DNA of 56,288 nucleotides from Brasilonema sp. UFV-L1 (GCF_012912105.1 NZ_QMEA01000026.1:1-56288), one strand, 5' to 3'. Shown: positions 8,627 to 19,600, numbered from the stretch's first letter. Program-made: numbers and translations. Notes: generated by a model from the sequence alone, not told the origin.

Positions 8627-9265
8627 CTAGAGCGAGTTGTTAAGTGCAGCAAAGATGAGGGATACAGCGATAGACCACATGATGCAGCCGATGATAGTGT
8701 CAAGAATTCGCCAGGCAGATGGACGTTGGAACAATGGAGTTAGCCAGGCTGCACCATATCCAAGTCCGAAAAACCAGGTTAGGGAGGCTCCGCTCGCGCC
8801 AAGCGCGAAAAAAAAGCGCTGACTCAATGAGTACTGAGTCGCCATACTACCAACAACTACCAGGGTGTCGAGATGGGCGTGTGGATTTAGAAGGCTGAGT
8901 GCTAGCGTTGTCACAACAGTACTGCGAAAACTTTTTGACTGGGTATCCACTTTATCTATATCTATGACTAGTGGAGCAAGAGCCGATTTAAATGAACGCA
9001 AGCCGTAAAATAAAAGAAATACCGCACCTGCCCACGCAGCCGCCTGAGTTAGTCCTGGAACTTTTGAACTCAGTGTGCCGAACCCGATAGTACCGATAGT
9101 AATTAGGATGAAGTCACACAGGAAGCAGATACTTGCTGTCACGAAAACATATTGGCGCTTAAGACCTTGACGCAGAACGAAGGCGTTTTGCGCACCAATG
9201 GCGACAATAAGTCCAGCAAACAGAGTAAACCCTTTAAGTAGTAGAACCAGCCAAGACTCTGACAC
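8627..9265 (-). CDS. LysE/ArgO-type amino acid exporter
   Basis: A compact membrane protein with six predicted helices and both LysE-family signatures: GAQNAFVLRQGL in the first helix region (about residues 23-34) and LNPHAHLDT midway (about 125-133). Family members export basic amino acids or related cations. The longest frame starts at TTG 9274, but AGGAG would then lie only one base away; GTG 9265, ten bases after AGGAG, fits better. It is monocistronic and convergent with the PadR gene. No LysG-type activator gene is nearby. Confidence 0.85.
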   Translation of the reverse strand: MSESWLVLLLKGFTLFAGLIVAIGAQNAFVLRQGLKRQYVFVTASICFLCDFILITIGTIGFGTLSSKVPGLTQAAAWAGAVFLLFYGLRSFKSALAPLVIDIDKVDTQSKSFRSTVVTTLALSLLNPHAHLDTLVVVGSMATQYSLSQRFFFALGASGASLTWFFGLGYGAAWLTPLFQRPSAWRILDTIIGCIMWSIAVSLIFAALNNSL

Positions 9266-9453
9266 TCCAAACAATCTCCTCTAGCAGAAAAATTTGTCAC
9301 AAAGGCACATATTTTCTTGAAATGATTTAGGGAATAGGGAATAAAGACTAAAAATGACAGTTTTAAGCTGTCGGTTCTACAATGTTCCGGCTACAAATCC
9401 TGCCTGCGAGGATTTCAGCTTACAAAAAACGCAACAGCTTAATATTGTAATAC

Positions 9454-9483
9454 TAATTATTTAGTTGAAAAACTAAATAATTA
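9454..9483. terminator. 13-bp perfect stem-loop with GAAA tetraloop
   Basis: TAATTATTTAGTT pairs perfectly with AACTAAATAATTA around a GAAA loop. It lies in the gap between the exporter and trmB. It lacks a T-tract on the plus strand and is AT-rich, so it may be an mRNA-stability or regulatory hairpin, or a weak terminator, rather than a classic terminator. Confidence 0.4.
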
Positions 9484-9566
9484 TTAATGTAAAGCTAAAA
9501 CTGGAAGATGAAGACTTTGAAAGCTCAGTTTCAAAGTCGCGGTAGTAAAGATAAGGAGAATCAATC

Positions 9567-10202
9567 TTGGCATTTGTTAGAGTCCGTCAACACGTTAACC
9601 CTCTTGCACACAAGTATCAAACACTCATTAATCCCCTAGATTGGGAAAAAGTTTACGCCCAGCCAAACCAACCCCTACATCTAGATATTGGATCTGCACG
9701 AGGGCGCTTTTTATTGAGCATGGCAAAAACTGAACCAAACTGGAATTTTCTGGGTTTAGAAATTCGCGAACCGTTAGTGGTGGAAGCGAACAAGTGGCGG
9801 GATGAGTTGGGACTGACAAATCTCCACTATGTGTTTTGCAATGCAAATAATTCATTGCGATCGCTTTTCTCTTCTCTACCTCAAGGAAGTTTACAACGCG
9901 TCACAATTCAATTTCCTGATCCTTGGTTTAAAAACCGTCATGCAAAACGGCGAGTCGTGCAACCAGAGTTAGTTGCAGAACTGGCAGAATTTCTGGTACC
10001 TGGGGGTATTGTATTTTTGCAATCGGATATTGAGTTTGTGGCGGTGGAAATGTGCGATCGCTTTGCAGAAAATTTTGCTTTTCAAAAACTTGGTACAGGA
10101 AAATGGCTACCAGAAAACCCGCTACCAGTTCCTACAGAACGGGAGATGGTGACAATAAACAAGGGTGAACCTGTTTATCGTGCTTTGTTTGAAAGAGTTT
10201 AA
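9567..10202 (+). CDS. trmB: tRNA (guanine46-N7)-methyltransferase
   Basis: TrmB methylates N7 of G46 in the variable loop of tRNA using SAM. The 211-residue protein has the SAM site [13 protein letters not shown] (about residues 38-50) and the diagnostic [14 protein letters not shown] motif (about 116-129), then [14 protein letters not shown] and a [20 protein letters not shown] end typical of cyanobacterial TrmB. The start is TTG 9567, supported by AAGGAGAA at 9553-9560 with a six-base gap; no ATG fits the conserved N-terminus. The length is normal and all key residues are present. Confidence 0.93.
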   Translation: MAFVRVRQHVNPLAHKYQTLINPLDWEKVYAQPNQPLHLDIGSARGRFLLSMAKTEPNWNFLGLEIREPLVVEANKWRDELGLTNLHYVFCNANNSLRSLFSSLPQGSLQRVTIQFPDPWFKNRHAKRRVVQPELVAELAEFLVPGGIVFLQSDIEFVAVEMCDRFAENFAFQKLGTGKWLPENPLPVPTEREMVTINKGEPVYRALFERV

Positions 10203-10234
10203 CTATTCACAAATCCTGAATTCTTACCTTTTAT

Positions 10235-11053
10235 TTATGAGTCATGTTCTGTGTACTCTAATCTTTGATAAATGCGATTATGCCCAACGTTTAAAACATT
10301 AGTAAAACCTAATGAAGGGATAACTTTGCACGCACGAGAAACAGTTTCATGACCTTTCCAAAAACTTTTGCTAGGAAGATAGTAGGAAGCATCATCCATA
10401 ACTAAAAAACCTCCTTTCTCTACTTTCAATGCATAATTATTGATATCTTGTGTCACGCCTTCAAAGGTATGGTCTCCATCAATGTAAATGACTGAAAACT
10501 TTTCGTCTTTTACCTGCTGAATGACAAGCTCATCGTTAGAGTAACCCTTAATCATCCTAATTTTGGTAAAATCGAGATCAAAACTCTCAAATAAATTAGA
10601 AATAATTGAGAGGTAATCTTCATTATCATAAAAATTGCCAAATCTTAAGTTTTTGCGAAATTTAGTATTAAACAGAGCTATGGATAGTGCCACTAATGGT
10701 GATTTTGGGCGTGGGTTTCCTCTAAGTGGACTAATAGCAGTAATAGATATATCTATATTTAGCTGCGAAGCTATCAAAGCCCAAAGACTGATGACTTGAC
10801 CTTTATAAACACCAATTTCTAAGAATTTAGGATGTGGAAATTTATCAGCTATATACTGAAGCAATAAAAGCCACATATAATGAAATGCTCTGTCACCAAA
10901 ACCTAAATCATTAGCTTCTATATGGTTTCTATGGTTTTCCAGAAAAGGAACTTTTGCTACAAGTTGAGTAAACTCCGAATATAAACTTTCATTACACTCT
11001 AATGTATTTTGATAAGCATTTACTCTTTGTGTCAAACAATCGTTATTTAACAT
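10235..11053 (-). CDS. class I SAM-dependent methyltransferase (Methyltransf_24-like)
   Basis: A 272-residue protein with a Rossmann-type SAM fold: KFLEIGVYKGQVISLWA (about residues 76-92) is motif I, and SVIYIDGDHTFEGVTQDI (about 184-201) followed by GGFLVMDDASYY is typical of CmcI/O-methyltransferase-like enzymes acting on sugars or small molecules. About 60 residues precede the core. The ATG at 11053 is preferred over an in-frame TTG one codon earlier. It is probably monocistronic, converging on trmB with a 32-bp gap. The substrate is unknown, and base composition is more AT-rich than the neighbours. Confidence 0.75.
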   Translation of the reverse strand: MLNNDCLTQRVNAYQNTLECNESLYSEFTQLVAKVPFLENHRNHIEANDLGFGDRAFHYMWLLLLQYIADKFPHPKFLEIGVYKGQVISLWALIASQLNIDISITAISPLRGNPRPKSPLVALSIALFNTKFRKNLRFGNFYDNEDYLSIISNLFESFDLDFTKIRMIKGYSNDELVIQQVKDEKFSVIYIDGDHTFEGVTQDINNYALKVEKGGFLVMDDASYYLPSKSFWKGHETVSRACKVIPSLGFTNVLNVGHNRIYQRLEYTEHDS

Positions 11054-11129
11054 CAAGATTGTACTACCTTGTTCTATGGCTGGCGTGATTTGATACTCAC
11101 CTGTTTTTTTACATATACCTGTAAGTATC

Positions 11130-12305
11130 TTATTCTGTACTTCCTCTGATCAACGGTAGCATTATTGCAAACGTTGTACCTACCTCAACTTCGCTATGAA
11201 CGGAAATCTCACCACCGAGTGTCTCTACACACTTTTTAACAATTGCCAACCCTAAGCCAGTACCGGGAATTTTGTCCACATTGGAAGCACGATAAAAAGG
11301 TTTGAACAACTGGTGCTGTTCTCCTTTGGGAATACCAATTCCCTCATCTTGTATTTGGAAAATGACTCTATTTTCCTGAGTAATGAGTTCAAACCGAACT
11401 GTACCACCATTAGGTGAATACTTAATAGCATTGCTGAGTAAATTGCTCAAAATATGACGCAACAGGCTTTCATCCCACAATGCTTCACTTAATTCTCCCA
11501 CACTCGTAAAAATTAGAGTTAAGTGTTTTTGCTGTATACTCGGTTGAGCTTCTTCAACAAGTTGGCAACAAAATTTTTCCAAATCCAATCGATGTAATTC
11601 ACAATGAAGCTGCCCAGAATCAGCTCTACCTAATAATGACACTTCATCTAAGAGCTGAGCTACGTTTTTAATAGCTGAACGAATCAGTTGAAAATGAGAA
11701 AACTTTTTCTCTTTTGGCAATTTGTCATCATTATTTTGCAGTAATCCAGCAATGAGTTGAATTGTATTGAGGGGATTGCGAATGTCGTGAGACAACATCG
11801 AAACAAATTCAGATTTAAATTGGCTGATTTCTTGGACTTTCACCAGTTCAGCTGTTCGTTCTTGAACCCGAATTTCTAATGCTTCATTGACTGTGCGTAG
11901 TGTTTCTACAACTTGTTTACGCTCAATTGCATACCTTAAAGAGCGAATGAGTAAATCTGAATTAACCTGTCGCTTGACGAGATAGTCTTGTGCTCCTCGC
12001 CGCACTGCTTCTAAGGCAAGATCATCATCATTGGTATTAGTAAGTACGACAATTGGTACGCGAGGAGCATGACTCATCAAAGGAGTGAGGGATGCTAATC
12101 CTTGGCTATCTGGTAGCGTTAGATCCAACAAAATGACATCGTAGATTCCCCGACTGAGTTCTTTAAGGGCTTCCCCCAATCTTTTGACATGAACTACATT
12201 AAACTTATGGGACTTGGCTTGCTTCAGAAACTCTTGTAACAATCTAGCTTCTGCCAGATTGTCTTCAATCAACAAGATTTTTACTGAAGAATAGCTTATA
12301 GCCAT
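11130..12305 (-). CDS. REC-histidine kinase hybrid
   Basis: A response-regulator receiver domain at residues 8-125 (acidic pair ED14-15, phospho-acceptor D61 in LLDLTLPDSQG, K111) is followed by a short coiled coil (130-160), HisKA (H173 in SHDIRNPLN) and HATPase (N box SNLLSNAIKYSPNGG, G1 DEGIGIP, G2 GTGLGLAIVKK). This N-terminal REC layout is typical of kinases that take phosphate from an upstream regulator and carry it on. It has no sensor domain or membrane segment. It lies 150 bp downstream of the phytochrome response regulator on the same strand, so a link to red-light signalling is likely but inferred. Confidence 0.9.
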   Translation of the reverse strand: MAISYSSVKILLIEDNLAEARLLQEFLKQAKSHKFNVVHVKRLGEALKELSRGIYDVILLDLTLPDSQGLASLTPLMSHAPRVPIVVLTNTNDDDLALEAVRRGAQDYLVKRQVNSDLLIRSLRYAIERKQVVETLRTVNEALEIRVQERTAELVKVQEISQFKSEFVSMLSHDIRNPLNTIQLIAGLLQNNDDKLPKEKKFSHFQLIRSAIKNVAQLLDEVSLLGRADSGQLHCELHRLDLEKFCCQLVEEAQPSIQQKHLTLIFTSVGELSEALWDESLLRHILSNLLSNAIKYSPNGGTVRFELITQENRVIFQIQDEGIGIPKGEQHQLFKPFYRASNVDKIPGTGLGLAIVKKCVETLGGEISVHSEVEVGTTFAIMLPLIRGSTE

Positions 12306-12454
12306 TGTCTTGTAATTTCACCCCCCATTTCTTTACTTATGAAATTAGTGAGTCTTGAGAGAGAAGATAAGGGAGGTGGGAGAGTGGGGGAGTGTGGGAA
12401 AATATCTTTGCTCATCCTGCTCATCCTACTTATCCTCCTTCTCGTCTCCAACTC

Positions 12455-12889
12455 TCATTCCAATGGTAAAGTAGCAGTTTCTAGCCAAAACTCCTCAATC
12501 CCTTTGACTATTTTGAATAGCTGACTGAGGTTTCGAGATTTGGTAATGTAGCAATTCACGTGTAAGTCGTAGCTGTGGAAAATGTCATCTTCATTGTGTG
12601 ATGTTGTCAGCACGACTACGGGAATGCGTTTGAGTTTGGGATCAGCTTTGATTTCTGCCAGAACTTCTCTACCATCCTTCTTAGGTAAGTTTAAATCTAG
12701 CAGAATGAGATCGGGGCGTGGTGCTTGGGCATACTCCCCTTCTTGGCGCAAATAAGCCATAGCGTCCATGCCATCTCTGACTGTCACGACTTGATGTGGC
12801 ACTGAGCTATTTTTCAATGCTTCTTGGATGAGACGAATATCGGCTTTATTGTCTTCTACCAAAAAGATTGTTTTGTGCTTTTCGTCCAT
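12455..12889 (-). CDS. rcpA: Rcp1-type response regulator
   Basis: A single-domain CheY-like regulator of 144 residues: acidic residues ED12-13, phospho-acceptor D65 (LILLDLNLPKKDG), VVVLTTS and the lysine in CYITKSRN. The extended C-terminal helix, FKIVKGIEEFWLETATLP, is characteristic of Rcp1, the partner of phytochrome Cph1, where it aids dimerisation. I start at ATG 12889 (MDEKHKTIFLVED); the open frame reaches 12952, deep inside the phytochrome gene. The start overlaps the 3' end of the phytochrome gene by 44 bp, so translation is probably coupled and the pair is a cognate kinase-regulator unit. Confidence 0.92.
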   Translation of the reverse strand: MDEKHKTIFLVEDNKADIRLIQEALKNSSVPHQVVTVRDGMDAMAYLRQEGEYAQAPRPDLILLDLNLPKKDGREVLAEIKADPKLKRIPVVVLTTSHNEDDIFHSYDLHVNCYITKSRNLSQLFKIVKGIEEFWLETATLPLE

Positions 12890-15152
12890 TTCTGCGCTCA
12901 CGATCGCGTCCTCCGACTGGAATCGTAAAGTAGAATGTTGCTCCTTCTCCAAGTTGTGATTCTACCCAAATCCTCCCCCTATGGCACTCGACAATTTTCT
13001 TGCAGATAGCTAAACCCATACCTGTACCTGGGTACTCGTCGCGTGTGTGCAGGCGCTGAAAGATGACAAAAATGCGATCGCTAAACTGCGGATTCAGACC
13101 TATACCATTATCCCGTACTGAGAACAGCCACTCATCTTCAGTTCGAGTTGCTTCTACATGAATTTCTGGTGGTTTGTCACTACGGAACTTAATGGCATTA
13201 CCAATGAGATTCTGGAATAACTGCATCAGTTGTGTGCTGTCAGCCATCACAGTTGGTAACTCATTATAAGTAACAACACCCCCAGTTTCAGAAATGCGTT
13301 TACGCAAATTGGTCAAAGCACGTTCTAAAGCTGTCTCTACCTCAGTCAACTGAAACTCAATTGCCTGCATATCTACTTTAGAGTATGCCAACACATCATC
13401 AATCAGCGTCTGCATAAGACTGACTCCCTCAACGGCGTAGCCAATAAACTCATTAGCATCTTCGTCAAGTTGGTCTTGATAGCGCATCTCCAACAATTGC
13501 ACATAATTAGCCACTTGATTAAGTGGTTCTTGCAAATCGTGGGAGGCGACGTAGGCAAACTTTTTCAGTTCTGCGTTGGAACGTTCTAAATCTTGTGCAA
13601 GCTGTGCTAATTCATCTGCCTGACGCAGCACAATATTAACAATTGCTTTGCGTAGTTCTAGCGCTGCTTTTATTTCTACATGTTTCCAGGGTAAAGAAGT
13701 CAGACGAACTGTTTCTTTCCATAGTTCAAATGATTTACGCGGACGCAGACGTAAATTTCCTTCTGACTGACTTAACTCAAATGCTTGATTGGGATCACCT
13801 CCCCAATTAACAGTTTGAATGACTTCTGGGCGAAACCACAAAACATAATTTCGTTTAGAAATCGGAATCGCCAATAAACCACTGGCAACATTCTTGAATT
13901 TTTCAGCATCCGGATAAATGTGCGGCAGAGAATTCGTGTAGAAGACTTCTTCTTTCACGTGACTCTTGAGCCATTGAACTAAAAAATTTACGTCTTCTTC
14001 TTTGGGCGTCTCACCAATTAATGTATAACGACCGCCAAAACAAATAGCCGCACCTTGAGCACCAGTTAAATTGAGGAGATTTGGTTGATGTTTAACTAAC
14101 CCATCAATAAAGTTTTCTTCTTGGGACATATATTCAACCAATGCTGATTGGATATATGTCAGTTGCATGCGATAGTCGTAATCTTCAGTTTCTTCTCTAG
14201 CAGAAATTTCCGAGAATATCAATCGACCCAAAAATTCGCATGCTTTTCGCAATTCGTAGGAAACATACTTTGGTGTTTGATGATGACAAGCAATCAATCC
14301 CCAGAGTTTTCCTTCTTTCATCAGAGAAATCGTCAAAGAAGCACCTACACCCATATTATGTAAGTACTCCATATGACAAGAGAAAACACTTCTGAGAATG
14401 GAGTTCGTTAAATCAAGCGGACGTTCAGTTTCTGGATTCTTGTTTGGGACAATTTCTACAGGATTAGAATGAGTATCCGGTATTAATCTAATCCAATTGG
14501 AAGTAAATAATTTTCTTGCTGGTTTCGGAATATCTGACTCTGGGTAGTGCAGACCTAAATAAGGTTCTTGGCTTTCTAGTTTTTCTTCAGCAACAACTGA
14601 ACCATGCCCATCGTGATCAAACTTATAGAGCATCACTCTATCAAATCCTGTGACCTTCCTGACTTCTCGAACAATGATTTGACAGAAATCTTTGAGATTT
14701 GCAGTTTTTTCTAGTTGGTTGATAGAAGCTCTTGCCAGATGATAAAAGCTTAAAAATGGAATATTTTCCTGAGAAATCGCAGGTTCTAATTCCAGAATCA
14801 AGAATCCTTCTGAATTTCGGTGGAAAACGGCATCAAAGACTATGTAATCATCACCTTTTTTTCTCACCCAAATTTTTGTGGGATTGATATAATCAAGACT
14901 TTCCTCTAATAGTCCTGCTTGGATTCTCTCGATTTGAAAAGAGTCGAGTAAATCTTCTAGTTTAGTTTGCAGTAGATTCTCGGGAGATATACCAAAAACA
15001 GAAGATACATTACTGCTAACCTGCAATATTGTCAGATCAGGTTCTTTGAGAACGAACAACACTCCATGAGGTTGAATTTGACTATGAAGATGAATTTGTG
15101 GTTCTTTCAAGTTAGTCAAATCAATGCCTTGGAATTGTAAATTACCAACCAT
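12846..15152 (-). CDS. cphA: cyanobacterial phytochrome CphA (PAS-GAF-PHY-histidine kinase)
   Basis: A 768-residue red/far-red light sensor kinase. Domains in order: PAS (~20-125), GAF (~145-325), PHY (~335-510), HisKA (~525-590) and HATPase (~635-750). The residue numbers match the Synechocystis Cph1 landmarks as I know them: D207 in the DIP motif (PESDIP), C259-H260 (FSCHMEYL) for covalent bilin attachment, PRxSF in the PHY tongue (PRKSF, 471-475), and phospho-acceptor H538 (ASHDLQEPL). A cysteine at 259 and none near the N-terminus means a phycocyanobilin-binding CphA type rather than a biliverdin-binding CphB type. The output is phosphotransfer to the overlapping rcpA. The C-terminus is basic (GRDRERRNGRKAQ). 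Starts at ATG 15152. Confidence 0.95.
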   Translation of the reverse strand: MVGNLQFQGIDLTNLKEPQIHLHSQIQPHGVLFVLKEPDLTILQVSSNVSSVFGISPENLLQTKLEDLLDSFQIERIQAGLLEESLDYINPTKIWVRKKGDDYIVFDAVFHRNSEGFLILELEPAISQENIPFLSFYHLARASINQLEKTANLKDFCQIIVREVRKVTGFDRVMLYKFDHDGHGSVVAEEKLESQEPYLGLHYPESDIPKPARKLFTSNWIRLIPDTHSNPVEIVPNKNPETERPLDLTNSILRSVFSCHMEYLHNMGVGASLTISLMKEGKLWGLIACHHQTPKYVSYELRKACEFLGRLIFSEISAREETEDYDYRMQLTYIQSALVEYMSQEENFIDGLVKHQPNLLNLTGAQGAAICFGGRYTLIGETPKEEDVNFLVQWLKSHVKEEVFYTNSLPHIYPDAEKFKNVASGLLAIPISKRNYVLWFRPEVIQTVNWGGDPNQAFELSQSEGNLRLRPRKSFELWKETVRLTSLPWKHVEIKAALELRKAIVNIVLRQADELAQLAQDLERSNAELKKFAYVASHDLQEPLNQVANYVQLLEMRYQDQLDEDANEFIGYAVEGVSLMQTLIDDVLAYSKVDMQAIEFQLTEVETALERALTNLRKRISETGGVVTYNELPTVMADSTQLMQLFQNLIGNAIKFRSDKPPEIHVEATRTEDEWLFSVRDNGIGLNPQFSDRIFVIFQRLHTRDEYPGTGMGLAICKKIVECHRGRIWVESQLGEGATFYFTIPVGGRDRERRNGRKAQNNLFGRRQ

Positions 15153-15530
15153 TCCAACTCTCCTGTTTTTTCAGGATGATTCAAAATCAAATATTAATAT
15201 GGTTTAACACCTTATCAAGGGTGAGACATCTATCTCATGCAGTTTCTTAACACTTTATAAATTTGCTTCATACATAACTATAAGAATGTTAAAGAGTTAA
15301 TTCTCTGCTTTGATGAATAGATAAATAAATTTACATATTTGTCATAATTTATTTGCCTGCCATAGTAGTGTAACAATCAATAACCCTGATCAAGGATAAC
15401 AAATGTTAAAAATATCTGATTAACTGCACTCTATATATGTAGCTTTGTTAAGTTTACTGGAGTTTAGACTCGTGCAAGAAGGATGAAAAAATTTCATCCG
15501 GACAGGGGAGCATCCCAATACATGCAAAAA
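15153..15530. other. AT-rich upstream region of cphA
   Basis: Gene-free, AT-rich DNA that must contain the phytochrome promoter on the minus strand. I see no clear -35/-10 pair or regulator box, and no supported gene. Confidence 0.4.
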
Positions 15531-16000
15531 GACCTGCCGATTAGAAATCGCGCGCCAGTTGCTACCCTACGGGAAGCCCTACGGGGAAGACCTCCGGTCT
15601 CGCTGCGCGTTCCGCCAGTTCCTTTATGCCGGGGAACCCGTCCACCGGACTGGCTCACCGCCTCCGGCGTCTACAAGTCGGGAAACCCGACGCCAGTTGC
15701 TTCAACGGGGGGCACATGCGTCCCCTCTGGGGTTGGGGGGCAAGACCCCCCTCCGGGGAAGACCTATGCCTACGGCACGGCTTCGCCTATCGGTCTCGCT
15801 GCGCTAACGCCAGATGCCTCTGTCGGGAAACCCTCTCCGAAGTTGCCACAACGCGGGGAACCCGCGCAAGGCACTTCTCTGTGCAGCACTGGCTCCCCAA
15901 CGCACTGGCTCCCCAACGCACTGGCTTGGCTATACAGGCGAAGTCCACCTATGTGGACTGATTTTAGCCTGTGGAGGCAGCCTTTGTTTGTGTAGCCGAG
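15531..16000. repeat. block of GC-rich interspersed repeats
   Basis: About 470 bp of strongly GC-rich DNA sit in an AT-rich gap. The segment is a mosaic of short recurring units: cgccagtt (three times), ggggaagacct (twice), ggtctcgctgcg (twice), gggaaccc/gggaaaccc variants, and a 16-17 bp tandem ctggctccccaacgca at about 15888-15930. All frames are open only because of composition, and the translations are low-complexity and overlap on both strands. I treat it as noncoding repeats nested into one another, as seen in Nostocales genomes. Confidence 0.7.
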
Positions 16001-16665
16001 CCAGTGCTTGACTAGGGTTTCCAGGCTTGTAGACATTCCTTGGCGGTTTGTCGTAGGGGTCTTAAGTCTAGCAGAATAGATTAGATAAGTTAATAGATTA
16101 ATTGATAATTTTGTTGAGTTCACTTTTTTACATCAGATATTTCCATGAAAAAATGTAGTGATTTGTGATATATGCAAACCAATCGAATTGTAAACTTTCT
16201 AGCATCAAAAGTAGATAAAAGTCTCTTCAGTAATCAGTGGAAATCACTTGGAGTCTAGTTTGTGACAAAGTTATATTAATACTATTAATGGCAGAAAAAT
16301 ATCTATTTTCAAAGTTAGTCATACTTAGCTATTAACGCCCATTTTTACCACTTTTTATACTATTAAATCAAATATATACCATAATAATATTTCAAGAGAG
16401 TATATTTATTTTTCAAATAGTATTTTCTACGAAATCAATATTTTGACACTTGTAGCTATCCATGAAATTGGATACAACAGTGCAATTATCGCACCAAGCT
16501 ATGCTCTTTTACAAAAGAGTAGAGTTAGAAGCTGAAAACTCTCGCAGTCGTCGAGTGATGTATATGAACTAGGGCTGATTTTCGCCTTAGTTATGACTTT
16601 TTGATTAATCATTTTTTAAAAAACAATAGTGATGTGTTACGTAAACTAATTTAGGATGGTCGTTT
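16001..16665. other. AT-rich intergenic region upstream of the CHAT-STAND gene
   Basis: About 660 bp without a supported gene. It is very AT-rich from 16080 onward, with runs such as tttttcaaatagtatttt. AGGATGG just before 16666 may be the ribosome binding site of the next gene. No clear promoter or RNA structure was identified. Confidence 0.4.
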
Positions 16666-19600
16666 ATGGAAATATGGGTAAACTTGGAGTTTGGTGACGG
16701 AAACTTTGAGCGCGGGTTTGGTAATCTCAATCTTGAGGTGACGGTAGCAAATGCACAGCGTAACATCACACAACTAGAAGTGCAATTACCCCCAAATGCC
16801 GAAATTCCAGTTTCCTATCAACGCTGGAAAGAGCAATACTACTCGTTACTGAAGCATTCCAGAGGTGGTTTTAAAAAGAACCAAGTCACTCATATTTCCA
16901 AAACAGATTGTTACGATTCTGCTCAGCGTTTATGCCGTCACCTTCATCAGTGGCTTTACCCTATTCAATCAGAATTAAAACAAGCATTGCCACAAGACTT
17001 TCAACCAGAAATTCGTTTGATTATCAACACACAGAAAATTGGATCACAGACAACCAAGGATATTTTACATCGACTTCCTTGGCAGGAATGGGATTTTTTT
17101 ACTCAAAATTTCTCTTGTGAAGCGGCTGTTTGTTTTCACTCTTGTGTTGCAAGTACTACGGCATCAGAAAAATCATCCACTTTTAGTAAAATTAGAAGAC
17201 CTAGGATTATTAGTATTTTTGGAGACAGTAAAAATATTGATACTAGTGCCGATAAAGAGTTACTGCAAAAATTGCAAAAACGAGCAGCAGAACTCATAGT
17301 TTTGACTGAACCAAATCGTTCAGATTTTAACGCACTCTGGGAAGAAGCTTGTGATATCCTATTTTTTGCCGGTCATAGCGAGACAAAAAGTGATGGTCAA
17401 ACAGGCATTATAAATATTAATCCCAATGATAGTTTAAGTTTGTCAGAAATCAAAAGAACACTGAAAGCAGCAATTAACAAAGGTTTAAAATTAGCAATTT
17501 TCAATTCCTGCGATGGTTTAGGTTTAGCAAAGCAATTAGCAGATTTAAATCTTCCCTACATTATTGTCTGGCGGGAAGAAGTGCCAGATAAATTAGCACA
17601 AAAGTTTCTCAAATATTTTTTAAGTTCTTTTGCTGAAGGTCAATCTTTATTTACTGCAGTTGGAGAAGCCAGAGATAAGCTGAAAGAACTTGCAGATGAC
17701 ACAGATATTGCAAAGCAGCTACCGGGGGTGAGTTGGTTACCAATTATCTGTCAAAATACAACTGAACCGCCACCGAGTTGGGAAGATTTGGGAGGACTTT
17801 CTGGTGAACTTCCTGAATGTCCTTATCACGGTTTATCTGCGTTTGGGGAGAAAGATGCAGACTTCTTTTTTGGTAGGGAGAAGTTTATTGCTTCTTTAGT
17901 GGAAGCAGTAAACAGCAAACCGTTAGTTCCTGTAGTTGGTGCTTCTGGGAGTGGAAAGTCTTCTGTTGTGTTTGCAGGGTTGATTCCGCGTTTAAGATCT
18001 GTTGGGAATGTGGGGATAGTCAGTTTTCGTCCAGGGAAAAATCCGTTTGATGCAATGGCGATCGCCCTAAGCAAATATTGCCAGTCCCTGGTACAACGAC
18101 AACCAAAAGCATCAAGAGAAGCCCAGAGTCGGTTGACTGAACTAGAATTTGAGGTCAACTTGCGACATGATGAGACAGCATTATGCCATTTTCTCGAAAA
18201 TATCATTCACTCCTCAGGGTATCAGCGTTTGGTGTTAGTGGCAGACCAGTTTGAAGAACTTTACACTCTTGCTGCTCAGGAAGAACGTTACAGTTTTTTG
18301 AATGTACTGCTTTTGGCTGTAAAATCTATTCCAGCGTTGACGCTGGTGTTGACGCTGCGAGCGGATTTTTTGGGAATTGTGCTTGATTATCAACCAATGG
18401 GGAAAGCTTTGCAAGAATACACCCCATTGTTACTGACTCCAATGGACAAAAAGGAATTGCGAGATGCGATTGAAAAACCAGCTTTAAAAATGAAGGTGGA
18501 ATTGGAGGAGGGGTTAACAAGTAAACTTATTAATAGTGTGGGCGATCGCCCTGGTCGTTTACCTCTTTTGGAATTTGCTTTAACCCAACTCTGGTCAAAA
18601 CAGAAAAATTGGTATTTGACTCACAAGGCTTATGAAGAAATTGGCGGTTTAGAAAAAGCTTTAGCAAAACACGCTGATGAAGTTTTAAAAAACCTATCTG
18701 AGGAAGAGAAACAACAAGCACAAAGAGTATTTATTCAGTTAGTGCGTCCAGGGGAAGGGACGGAAGATACTAGGCGTGTGGCGACTCGCAACGAGGTGGG
18801 GGAAGAAAATTGGGGTTTAGTCAAACACTTGGCTGATGAACGTTTAGTGGTGACTGGGTGGGATGAAACTGAGAAAATAGAAACAGTAGAAATTGTCCAT
18901 GAAGCGTTGATTCGGGAATGGAGAACCTTGCGGAAGTGGATAGAAGCAAACCGTGAGTTTCGCATTTGGCAAGAAAGACTCAAGCAAGAAATGCGTGATT
19001 GGGAAAATAGCCATCAAAACCCAGAAGCCTTATTGCAACGAACGCGGCTAGCTGTAGCAGAAGATTGGTACAAACAACGCAGAGATGAACTAACACCACG
19101 AACGCGACGTTTTATTACCGCTAGCATTAAATGGCGCAAACAAGAGCAGCAAAAACAGAGGCGCAGACGACAGCTAACTATTTTTGTTCTTACTGGTGTT
19201 TTGCTGGTAACCTTAATGCTAGCTGGGAATTCATGGTGGCAATGGCAGAATTCTGTCAAAAGTGAAATTAAAGCGATTAGTGAATCCTCAGCAGCGCTGT
19301 TTGCTTCAAATCAAAAATTAGACGCGCTTAGAGAAGCAATTAGGGCGAAGCGAAAACTGCAAAACTTAGGAAGTGTGGACGCAGACACTCAGAATAAGGT
19401 TGAATTGGCTCTGCGGCAGGCAGTTTATGGGGCGGTTGAGTACAATCGTTTGGAAGGACATAGCGGTGAAGTTAAAAGTGTAGTTTTCAGCCCAGATGGT
19501 AACACGCTTGCCTCGACGAGTAACGATAAAACCGTCAGACTTTGGAAGCGTGACGGTAATTTGCTGAAAACTCTGGAGAGGCATCGTGCTGGGGTTTCAG

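Noticed and set aside
15483-16011. Overlapping open frames of 65-170 codons on both strands
   Set aside because: They follow GC-rich repeat units, have low-complexity translations and overlap one another; no ribosome binding site or known domain.
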